Below are positions 52,422 through 60,620 of a stretch of DNA of 64,000 nucleotides, one piece after another. The notes below the pieces were generated by a model that had not been told where the DNA came from, ran no database searches, and saw only the letters and a list, made by a program, of their open reading frames with translations. Made by a program: the position numbers and the translations under genes. Origin of the DNA: Amia ocellicauda (lineage: Eukaryota > Chordata > Actinopteri > Amiiformes > Amiidae); assembly GCF_036373705.1 (NCBI RefSeq), contig NW_027102731.1:64434-128433 (forward strand). Reading direction: 5' to 3'. Each line of letters starts with the position of its first letter. Position 1 is the first letter of the stretch.

Positions 52422-52502
52422 TTTACGTCTCCTGGGTAACTTCATCGTAGCTCTTAATACTCTTTATCTGTCTGGTGGAGATATAATTGAAGTATTGTAC
52501 AC

Positions 52503-52625
52503 TTTGTCTTAGGGACAGTCTGGCTAGCAGTGACTGAGTGGTTGACAGACGACAAGCAACGGAATGTACGTGCTCTGTGATGTCATAGCAGTCAGCTGAG
52601 AGAGGCTCGTGATGTCATCGCTGAG

Positions 52626-52684
<59 letters not shown>

Positions 52685-52750
52685 CCTCTCAATTCAATTC
52701 ATTTGTATTGTCAAAGCAATTGGACATGCATACATACATACATACATATA
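52503..52750 (+). repeat. Flank repeat block A1 + TCTG/TC microsatellite + block B1
   Basis: Immediately after the 5S array. Block A contains GCAGTGACTGAGTGGTTGAC, AACGGAATGTACGTGCTCTG and GATGTCATCGCTGAGCTG (about 52522-52630). It is followed by (TCTG)n and (TC)n to about 52688, then block B (CAATTCAATTCATTTGTATT...CAAAGCAATTGGACATG) and (CATA)n. A similar A-microsatellite-B order is found at 55848-56116, and block A again at 60452-60600. Function unknown; non-coding repeat. Confidence 0.8.
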
Positions 52751-53968
52751 CACTCACCTAAAGGATTATTAGGAACACCTGTTCAAATTCTCATTAATGC
52801 AATTATCTAACCAACCAATCACATGGCAGTTGCTTCAATGCATTTAGGGGTGTGGTCCTGGTCAAGACAATCTCCTGAACTCCAAACTGAATGTCTGAAT
52901 GGGAAAGAAAGGTGATTTAAGCAATTTTGAGCGTGGCATGGTTGTTGGTGCCAGACGGGCCGGTCTGAGTATTTCACAATCTGCTCAGTTACTGGGATTT
53001 TCACGCACAACCATTTCTAGGGTTTACAAAGAATGGTGTGAAAAGGGAAAAACATCCAGTATGCGGCAGTCCTGTGGGCAAAAATGCCTTGTTGATGCTA
53101 GAGCTCAGAGGAGAATGGGCCGACTGATTCAAGCTGATAGAAGAGCAACTTTGACTGAAATAACCACTCGTTACAACCGAGGTATGCAGCAAAGCATTTG
53201 TGAAGCCACAACGCGTACAACCTTGAGGCGGATGGGCTACAACAGCAGAAGACCCCACCGGGTACCACTCATCTCCACTACAAATAGGAAAAAGAGGCTA
53301 CAATTTGCACAAGCTCACCAAAATTGGACAGTTGAAGACTGGAAAAATGTTGCCTGGTCTGATGAGTCTCGATTTCTGTTGAGACATTCAGATGGTAGAG
53401 TCAGAATTTGGCGTAAACAGAATGAGAACATGGATCCATCATGCCTTGTTACCACTGTGCAGGCTGGTGGTGGTGGTGTAATGGTGTAGGGAATGTTTTC
53501 TTGGCACACTTTAGGCCCCTTAGTGCCAATTGGGCATCGTTTAAATGCCACGGCCTACCTGAGCATTGTTTCTGACCATGTCCATCCCTTTATGACCACC
53601 ATGTACCCATCCTCTGATGGCTACTTCCAGCAGGATAATGCACCATGTCACAAAGGTCGAATCATTTCAAATTGGTTTCTTGAACATGACAATGAGTTCA
53701 CTGTACTAAACTGGCCCCCACAGTCACCAGATCTCAACCCAATAGAGCATCTTTGGGATGTGGTGGAACGGGAGCTTCGTGCCCTGGATGTGCATCCCAC
53801 AATTCTCCATCAACTGCAAGATGCTATCCTATCAATATGGGCCAACATTTCTAAAGAATGCTTTCAGCACCTTGTTGAATCAATGCCACGTAGAATTAAG
53901 GCAGTTCTGAAGGCGAAAGGGGGTCAAACACAGTATTAGTATGGTGTTCCTAATAATCCTTTAGGTGA

Positions 53969-53971
<3 letters not shown>
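52751..53971 (+). mobile_element. Tc1/mariner (DD36E) element, copy 2
   Basis: Same length (1221 bp) and same inverted ends as the copy in the array, with about 16 mismatches counted by eye (~1.3%). It is flanked by TA inside a CATA/TA microsatellite. The low divergence says the two copies moved in the same recent period. Confidence 0.95.
52899..53939 (+). pseudogene. Tc1/mariner DD36E transposase, different nonsense codon
   Basis: 346-codon frame as in copy 1, with the same helix-turn-helix and D, D and E residues. Here TAG replaces the tryptophan codon TGG at residue 197 (VMVWGMF in copy 1), splitting the frame into 196 codons upstream and a downstream part from a later methionine. The arginine codon at residue 254 is intact. 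The two copies thus lost function by independent single changes. Confidence 0.9.
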
Positions 53972-54013
<42 letters not shown>

Positions 54014-54031
54014 CATACATACATCCATACA
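53972..54031. repeat. (TA)n/(CATA)n microsatellite
   Basis: TA dinucleotides followed by CATA tetranucleotides directly at the right end of Tc1 copy 2. The left side of the element also ends in CATA repeats, so the element landed inside one microsatellite. Confidence 0.9.
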
Positions 54032-54297
54032 TGCTAGAAAGTCATTACTATGTTATCTTAAAGGCTAACTAAGCAGAACATATATCATTATAGAACAGAG
54101 TTCATAGGTCAACACATGGTTTTAGGGAACAGGCACGTAGGTCATACCGTTTGACATTGTCTCCAAGGTTCTCATCGTAAATAACAAACAGAAATCAAAC
54201 TATCTTCTGGGCTGACCTTCTAGCTTGACCGTATCTTTCTTAAGTATACAAGAGAGAAAAACAGGTGTAAGAAAATAATTTCTAATTTTCCTTCTAC
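54032..54297 (-). mobile_element. Partial LTR copy, inverted (fossil)
   Basis: About 265 bp match, at roughly 88-90% by eye and in reverse orientation, the interior of the solo LTR at 57395-57849. Shared strings include AAGTCATTACTATGTTATCT, GACATTGTCTCCAAG and TCTTTCTTAAGTATACAAGA. It is a partial copy and family assignment beyond LTR retroelement is not possible. Bounded by CATA microsatellites on both sides. Confidence 0.75.
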
Positions 54298-54321
54298 ACA
54301 TATATACATACATACATACAT

Positions 54322-55847
54322 ATGTAGCGTTATGTTGGGTGTATTTGGATAAGAGCATTTGGGCTCTGAGCTGAAGCACTGTTCTAAAGAAGACCTCTCC
54401 CCCCCCAAAGTTATCAGATTTCCTTAGCTCATCAGCTTGGAACTGGTTTGCATCAAAGTGACAGTTTTGGGGAGGATGGCACCGAGAAGAGGCCAAATAG
54501 TTTGGAATTCTGCTATGAGATGTCTGGAGAAAGGGGCCTGTAGGTGATAAAAACTCTTTGAAGTGGATGAGAGCCGAAATCCCGACATAGAGCTACGAAC
54601 CCAGGCCAACCGGCATTTCCAAAAGATGGCATGGATTGACATCAGTCATAAATAAAGCCTCCCTCCAATAGGACACTGGGGGCTGAAACCGAAATCCAAT
54701 CTCAAGAACTCAGGGACCAATCACCTACTGATCTGACAGACTATAAGGAACAGCGGACAGTCTTTCTCTCTCTCTCTCTCTCACCTGAACCAGAAACTCG
54801 CTGCCACAGCTCAACCTGTAGCTCTGTTGCCAGAACCGGAATCAGAAACCAACCAAGTCTTTGCCGGCAACAGAAGAGTTAAACTGGGAGAAGGAGATTG
54901 AGCGAAGAATTATTTTAAAGGACTTTATTAAATAAATAACTTTACAGACCCACCTGATCAGTGGAGTTTTACAGCTGGACAATTGACTAAGTCGACTGAA
55001 TACGAAAGTGTCAGTCACTTAAATAGCTATTTGAGTCTTAAGAAACTTGACCCTTGGAACAAACAGGGCCCTGCTTTCCTCAAAGACTTCGTCTTCAAGT
55101 AACTACGGTGGAACCCTGCTTACAAAGAAGATTTTGTGCACAACCTTGGAGCCTTCAAACCAATGGAAAATCTGTTTGGAAAAGACTCTACATTCGCGAA
55201 ACCCCAACTTCCAGGTGCATCGACTGAGTGGAAGTTCTTGGACAAAGCCGAACCGGACTGCCTTTGTTCCAAACCACACGGACCTCGTGCCGTGTGCTGT
55301 TATCTGAGCCCGAAGCCAGAGAGGCCTCTTTGCGACGAAGTTCACATAAGTTTAACAGTTTGGAGTTTGTGATTCATGACATTTGAGAAATCAATTACAA
55401 ATGTTAATCTGTGATTCATAACTCTAGAATGTGTAATATCATTTAGTTTTCTTAAATATAAATGTGTGTTGCATTAAACTGTTTTGTTGATAATTTTAGA
55501 AATAAAATCTGTCAACGCCGAGAAATATCTTCTCATTCCTGTTTAACTGTTTAGTCTGAAATTGACACAAGTTAATAGACATTAGATTATTGGTGGCCCT
55601 GCCTATCCTTAATCATTGAATAATAATCAGTTAAGGGAAATTGTGGTAACAAATAGGATCTTTCTCGGCACCTAAACGTAAATGAGACTGATATATATAT
55701 AACGAGAAGTTACCTGACATAAATACTAACCTGCGTAGTTATTGAATGTCTGACTAACAATACTAATGAGAGACTCACCTTCGTCTTACTAACCGGTATT
55801 GTAGTCAATGTGTTTATAACCTTTTTTGTTTAACGATTTGTTAAACG
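54322..55847 (+). other. Unassigned 1.5-kb stretch, possibly LTR-derived
   Basis: No coding frame I recognise. It contains GACTATAAGGAACAGC followed by a (TC)n run at about 54762, and several AATAAA-type signals (near 54648, 54930 and 55500). Further down is a TGGTGGCCCTGCC string near 55590 that could be read as a primer-binding-like site. These are weak hints of an old LTR with leader sequence and nothing more. It replaces sequence between flank repeat blocks A1 and A2. Confidence 0.3.
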
Positions 55848-55933
55848 GAATGTACGTGCTCTGTGCTGTCATAGCAGTAAGCTGAGAGAGGCTCGTCATG
55901 TCATCGCTGAGCTGGCTGGCTGGCTGGCTGGCT

Positions 55934-55978
<45 letters not shown>

Positions 55979-55980
55979 TC

Positions 55981-56017
<37 letters not shown>

Positions 56018-56116
56018 TACTCTCTCTCTCTCCCTCTCAATTCAATTCATTTGTATTGTCAAAGCAATTGGACATGCATACATACATACATACATATATA
56101 TGGAAAATAAACAATA
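55848..56116 (+). repeat. Flank repeat block A2 + TG/TCTG/TC microsatellite + block B2
   Basis: Starts AACGGAATGTACGTGCTCTG, so the first part of block A is missing compared with A1 and A3. Then (GGCT)n, a ~45-bp (TG)n, (TCTG)n and (TC)n to 56037, then block B with CATTTGTATTGTCAAAGC and CATA repeats. It ends TGGAAAATAAACAATACG, a string repeated near 60089. Confidence 0.8.
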
Positions 56117-56172
56117 CGTGTACATCTCTTTCTGCATTAGTGGTGCCCTCACAGATGTGCAAGTTACATGAC
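56117..56172 (-). pseudogene. Short Tc1 (DD34E-type) transposase fragment
   Basis: Minus-strand reading gives CNLHICEGTTNAERDVHV, matching the corresponding part of the longer Tc1 remnant at 59453-59866 (CNSHICEGTIFAERDVHI). Both are followed on the high-coordinate side by CAGA/CACA microsatellite starting at the same point. Probably copied together with the microsatellite. Confidence 0.65.
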
Positions 56173-56276
56173 AGACAGACAGACAGACACACACACACTT
56201 TCACACACAGACAGACAGACACAGACACACACAGACACACACACACATACTTTGACAGACAGACAGACAGACACAC
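56173..56276. repeat. CAGA/CACA microsatellite
   Basis: Mixed (CAGA)n and (CA)n runs. Apparent reading frames through it are simple repeats. Confidence 0.9.
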
Positions 56277-56913
56277 GCATATTATGGGTCTTTGTTGGGT
56301 AGTGAAATGGGTAGCATCAGTCGCAGTGTGGGTAATGTCAGGGAGCCAATCATAGTCCCCGTTATTTGCATATCGTGGCGCAAAGCATTCTGGGAAAAGC
56401 AACTAAACACGTTTAGTCATGTATTTGTCCATAGTTTACACATGAGATGAAAGAGACAGTATGACGTGTTGAGCACCTGGGATTCCTCATGTGTATGTGA
56501 GGGGCAGAGGAACCGGATCCCAAGTGTGCGTCCCAGGTGCTATAGGTTTCAAAGCATGCAGGGGAATAAGCACCCCACCCTGACACCTATAGAAGACTGG
56601 ATAGGGAGATATAAATAGCAATGGGGAGAGTCTTGTACTTGGTGTGGCTCTATCCATATAGTGGGGCCAGCAGCCACTTAGCAGGTGCAGCAATAGAAGC
56701 TCAGCCTGGGGAGACTGGATTTAGCATTTCCTCTCCATTTTGATAACTATCCATAATCATTTCTGCAAAATACTTCTATGATACCTATGTATGTTTTTTA
56801 CTTGTACTATATTATACTATCAAGTATCAGTGTACACATACAATGTGACCTGTTACATTAATACAGAAGCCACGGAAGGCCAGATCACTAATAGCCACTG
56901 TCCCCTGATATTA
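56277..56913. other. Intergenic sequence, nothing recognised
   Basis: No coding frame, RNA gene or repeat family I can name. TATAAATAGC near 56612 resembles a TATA box but has no supported transcript downstream. Confidence 0.5.
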
Positions 56914-57394
56914 CACTTTTTTACAATCACTTTGGCACTCATTTCAGAACCTTGATGTCATTTTTCAAAACTCTAGACACTAAACTCACACCCGATGATC
57001 AAAATGCACATTTTTCAAAACTCTAACACTTTTTTACAATTGCTTGGATACAATACACATCAACCTCAGATCATTTGTTCATTGAACTAAAATGACACAA
57101 CTTAACATCAAAGTATTACCATTTCAAAATGCAATTCACACATTACATCTGAGATCACTGTCTATTCATTTCATTACAAAGATCTAACTATCAATTGATA
57201 CAGCTGCTCAAAATGATAAGTGACTGTTGCATTACTCTTAATGCATAATTTTATGGAAACTGACAAACAATATTCCATGTTTCGATCATGAAAGTTTCAG
57301 GATAATGAGATCCATTGACATCAATAAACGAGGAGCATGAACCAGTTGGACTACATTATCTATGGATGTAATATTTCATCATCATTCATCATCA

Positions 57395-57849
57395 TGTAGC
57401 ACTTTTCCACACCATGTTTGCAGTGTGGAAGGAAAGTTAGAAATTCTTTCTCTAATACCTGTTTTTCTCTCTTGTATACTTAAGAAAGATAAGGTCAAGC
57501 TAGAAGGTCAGGCCAGAAGGTAGTTTGATTTCTGCTTGTTATTTACGATGAGAATCTTGGAGACAATGTCAAACAGTATGATTGAAGTGCCTGCTCCCTA
57601 ATCCATGTGTTGATCTATGAACTCTGTCCTATAATGATATAAATTCTGCTTAGCTAACTTTTAAGATAACATAGTAATGACTTTCTGATTATAACCAGCT
57701 CTTTGATTTTTGTGTATAAAAGCTCTGACTGTTAAAATGAAGGCAGAGCGACTTTGGGATCTACTTGAGTCACTGTTCCTCTCCACGCTGCGTGTATTAA
57801 AGGCATTGCAACTAACGCTCCAACCTGGTTGAAGATGATTGTTCTTCCA
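57395..57849 (+). mobile_element. Solo LTR (fossil), 455 bp
   Basis: Begins TGTAGCAC and ends TTCTTCCA, flanked on both sides by the 5-bp direct repeat CATCA (57390-57394 and 57850-57854). Promoter-like TGTATAAAAGC lies near 57712 and an ATTAAA signal near 57795, a normal LTR layout. No internal region remains, so it is a solo LTR left by recombination between two LTRs. Family not determined (retrovirus-like or other LTR element). It is younger than the DNA transposon it sits in. Confidence 0.8.
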
Positions 57850-57994
57850 CATCAGATTTGATATTACTGTATGTATGCAGGCCCTTGTAATTGCTTTTCC
57901 AATACTGCCAACTGGTTATTGATGATTGATTTCACATTGTGGTACGAGTATCGAGTGAAATGAGTGCTATCCACCCCAGCAACACAGTGATAAC

Positions 57995-58405
57995 ATGGAG
58001 CCGGCAAGTCATCCAGGTCACAATAGAGGTCAAGCAGTGGGAGGAGGAAGACGTGGTGGTCAAAGGAATGGAAGGGGACATGCACCCCTTCTGAGAGGTG
58101 GTCGTGGGCCTCGTCATAGAGGAGGGCTTAGGCCTCACCAGAGAGGCAGCCATGGGCCTCATTTGAGAGGTGTTGGGGGAACGTGGTAGAGGACAAGGCC
58201 ACGGACCAGACAGCGGCAGCAACAGCAAATAGTGTCCAGTGAAATCCGAGAAATAGTTGTAGAGCATGTTGTAAATCATGGCATGACCATGACTGAGGCA
58301 GCTACAATGATTCAATCAAACCTCAGAATCAACTCAGGATCAACTGTGGCCTCAATCATCAGAAATTTCCGTACTGAGAAGCGGCAAGTCTTCAGCATGC
58401 ACTAA
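57995..58405 (+). pseudogene. Truncated transposase: Gly/Arg-rich N-terminus and helix-turn-helix only
   Basis: From ATG 57995 the frame gives a Gly/Arg/His-rich stretch (GGGRRGGQRNGRG, RGGRGPRHRGG) of about 64 residues, then one in-frame TAG at 58187. In the same frame follows IVSSEIREIVVEHVVNHGMT...STVASIIRNFRTEKR before a stop at 58403. The latter part resembles the helix-turn-helix of fish IS630/Tc1-like transposases that have a Gly/Arg-rich leader. The whole DDE domain is absent. Comparison is from memory of the family. Confidence 0.7.
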
Positions 58406-59452
58406 ACATTAGGCTACTCTCAATTGTCAAATGACTGTATACTGCATACCAATGTGTAGCACAGAGTATAGTGTGCCTTTTGAAAGAAATGCAGACAGAG
58501 TGAAGCAGCTGATGACTGAGTATGTTCAGGTATGTTCAGTTTCAAGATGCCTCTTGTGAAAAATGGTTGTGAGAACCTGAACCTGAACACAGGGCTGATG
58601 GAAATTTAGAAGTACAGTAATCAATCCTTTGTTTTGCTTTTTACACTAAGCCAGGTGAGGAACACTGCAGTTGACATTTTACTGTAGTTTTGTTCTTTTT
58701 TGTAGCTAATTATTGTTGCATGGATTCAAAGAAACCTATGGTGTGATTTGATTGTATTGCATCAATACATTTCAGATTTTGTTCAATGATTCCACTGTGT
58801 CTGTAGTATTCTCTCTACTAGTCCTTTTACAGTGATGTATTTATGTGTAGTACCATAATGAAACATGTATCACATATTTTGTACTACAATATTTAATGAT
58901 TGTACGAACAACTACACAGTGAAACTATCGGTATCTTCTGTGTGGGTGATCTAAATAAATGTTACTATGGTATTTCATGATAAATGAATTATTTGAACCA
59001 ACAAGTCTGCAAGTGCAAGGTTTCTTTAAAGATATGAATGCACAATGCAATGTTTTGAACATTGGACAGCCTGTGTTACAAGTGATGACCGTTTTGAGTT
59101 TTGTGTCTAGAGTTTTGAAAAATGACATCAAGGTTCTGAAATTAGTGACAAAGTGATTGTAAAAAACTGTATATTCATCCTATTTAATGTGCTCTTTTAA
59201 AATGTACTTTTCTTTTTTATGTTGCCATTTCTGTTCTACCAATGTTTCAGTTGTTAGCCAAAGATTGACAGAGTACATCTCATACACACAGGCCAGACAG
59301 CAAGGATTTCTTTTTGAAATTCAATTACAAATGCTGCATGAACTCATCAATACGATTAGAGCTCCTGAAAGCAATATAACTAACTCACTCTACAGCATCT
59401 CATTAGCAGTGAAAAGAAACCAAGAAAGTTGGGACAGTCGACTGTTTACCAC

Positions 59453-59866
59453 TATGTAACATCACCTTTTCTTTTAATAACACTTATTAAGCACTTGGGC
59501 ACTGAAGGCACCTCTTGGTTAAGTTTAGCAAGCGGGATTTCCCCCCATTCATCCATTATGCATTTCCTCAGCTGCGCAACTGCACAGGGCCTTCGTTGTC
59601 TTCATTTGCACTTCATAGTGCGCCACACATTCTCAATTCGGAGACAGGTCAGGACTGCAGGCAGGCCATGCTAGCACCCGCACTCTCTGCCTACGCAACC
59701 ATGCGCTTGTAATCTGGGCAGAATGTGGTTTGGCGTTATCCTGCTGAAAAATGCAGGGACGTCCCTGGAAAAGACGATGTCTGGATGGCAGCATATGTTG
59801 CTCCAAAATGTGTACATCTCTTTCTGCAAAAATGGTGCCCTCACAGATGTGCGAGTTACATGACAG
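59453..59866 (-). pseudogene. Tc1 transposase remnant, DD34E type
   Basis: Minus-strand reading gives SCNSHICEGTIFAERDVHI, LEQHMLPSRHRLFQGRPC, IFQQDNAKPHSAQITSAW, RVRVLAWPACSPDLSP, then after a +1 shift (one extra A) IENVWRTMKCK, an in-frame stop, RQRRPCAVAQLRKCIMDEW and EIPLAKLNQEVPSVPKCL, ending GDVT-stop. The spacing from the D of QQDN to the E of IENVW is 34, unlike the DD36E elements. The 5' part is lost and replaced by CA/CAGA microsatellite starting at about 59867. The element's 3' tail may extend left to about 59230, but no inverted end was found. Confidence 0.8.
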
Positions 59867-60090
59867 ACAGACACTCATACACACTGTCACACCCACACAC
59901 ACACACACACTTTCACAGACAGACACACGCACACACACTCACTTTCACACAGAGACAGACACACAAACACAGAGACAGACACACACACTTACAGACACAC
60001 ACACACACACACTCACTTTCACACAGAGACACACAAACACATACACTTTCACACAGACACACACACACATACATACATACATATATAAGG
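59867..60090. repeat. CA/CAGA/CATA microsatellite
   Basis: More than 200 bp of (CA)n mixed with CAGA and TCACTTTCACACAGA segments, ending in (CATA)n TATATA and the GGAAAAGAAACAATAC string also seen near 56101. Confidence 0.9.
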
Positions 60091-60451
60091 AAAAGAAACA
60101 ATACATTTAAAAATCACAAAAAGATGTAATAAAGTACAGAAAATCTAAATGTAATAAAATGTGATCTTTAATACATACAAATATGTATGGCTGGTCGGAT
60201 GCGTCTTGGACTCGGGTTCCTCTTCATTACGTATAATGCTTTTGCCTTTTGCTATAGCTTTCCGTGGAGGGGATCGTGGGTGAGTTTGTACCATTCTTGG
60301 GAGGCTCTGCCTTGTTGGGGCGGAGCTGTGATCCAGGTGAACAGCAGATCGGACATAGGTGGGCATGTGGGCGGAGGAGGAAGGCCGGTCAAGCAAATAA
60401 GCTTGCTAAGGTACGCAGCAGCAGCAAGCAGCCCCACCATCCAGTCAGCCA
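60091..60451. other. Intergenic sequence, nothing recognised
   Basis: No gene supported. The open frames here are not matched by any family I recognise. Confidence 0.4.
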
Positions 60452-60620
60452 GCCAGTCTGGCTGGCAGTGACTGAGTGGTTGACAGACGGCAAGCAACGG
60501 AATGTACGTGCTCTGTGATGTCATAGGAGTCACCTGAGAGAGATGTTTGTGATGTCATCGCTGAGCTGGCTGGCTCTGTGTGTCTTGCTGGCTGTGTGTG
60601 TGTGTGTGAGAGAGAGAGAG
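60452..60620 (+). repeat. Flank repeat block A3 + TG/AG microsatellite
   Basis: Contains GCAGTGACTGAGTGGTTGAC, AACGGAATGTACGTGCTCTG and GATGTCATCGCTGAGCTGGC like block A1, then (TG)n and (AG)n. The 3' end of a LINE fragment begins exactly where the AG run stops. Confidence 0.8.

Larger units (their letters stand above)
23957..52502 (+). repeat. 5S rRNA-like tandem array, right segment (85 copies)
   Basis: Continuation of the same array beyond the Tc1 insertion, same unit and orientation. Gene position-1 coordinates: 24046, 24376, 24713, 25042, 25378, 25706, 26035, 26377, 26706, 27035, 27377, 27706, 28043, 28373, 28701, 29047, 29388, 29725, 30063, 30396, 30737, 31064, 31401, 31731, 32077, 32419, 32756, 33094, 33422, 33760, 34094, 34434, 34768, 35102, 35442, 35781, 36124, 36453, 36791, 37120, 37457, 37791, 38131, 38464, 38807, 39142, 39483, 39817, 40162, 40507, 40849, 41184, 41526, 41861, 42206, 42548, 42883, 43225, 43562, 43902, 44245, 44584, 44918, 45254, 45589, 45929, 46265, 46600, 46934, 47268, 47609, 47943, 48278, 48607, 48947, 49285, 49622, 49955, 50295, 50629, 50954, 51289, 51623, 51958, 52302. 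Each gene runs to about start+119. From about 39.5 kb to the right edge the units carry more private substitutions, and the array stops in mid-spacer at 52502. Confidence 0.95.
56914..59169 (+). mobile_element. IS630/Tc1-superfamily element, internally deleted, with nested LTR
   Basis: Inverted ends of about 68 bp: the left end starts CACTTTTTTACAATCACTTT and the right end read on the other strand starts CAGTTTTTTACAATCACTTT. They go on through TTTCAGAACCTTGATGTCAT and TTTTCAAAACTCTAGACAC. TA flanks both sides (56912-56913 and 59170-59171). Total 2256 bp, or about 1.8 kb without the nested LTR. The remaining frame (57995-58405) keeps only the DNA-binding part of the transposase, so the element is non-autonomous. 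Confidence 0.85.

Noticed and set aside
1-52502. Hundreds of 60-300 aa open frames across the array (for example the F-rich frames through the T-tract)
   Set aside because: They repeat with the unit, exist in several frames and both strands, run through 5S-like RNA and poly-T, and have no protein family likeness. They exist because many units lack stops by chance and unit lengths are sometimes multiples of three.
1-52502. 5S-derived SINE (SINE3 type)
   Set aside because: SINE3 elements are dispersed and carry a tail derived from other sequences. Here units are strictly head to tail with a regular spacer and no target-site duplications.
1-52502. CRISPR-like regular repeats
   Set aside because: Repeat units are over 300 bp with conserved spacers, the conserved part is 5S-like, and the rest of the window is clearly eukaryotic.
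55047-55372. Short frames in the 55.0-55.4 kb stretch
   Set aside because: Three overlapping frames on both strands of similar length, no recognisable motif, and position inside a probable old repeat.
55898-56402. Cys/Val-rich and Ser/Leu-rich frames near 55.9-56.4 kb and 59.6-60.1 kb
   Set aside because: They are translations of TG/CA, TCTG and TC microsatellites, or of the Tc1 fragment joined to them.
56600-56625. TATAAATAGC as a promoter
   Set aside because: No coding sequence, exon or known element downstream to support it.
57932-58315. Minus-strand 127-aa frame opposite the truncated transposase
   Set aside because: It is the antisense shadow of the Gly/Arg-rich and helix-turn-helix frame, and no family likeness is visible.
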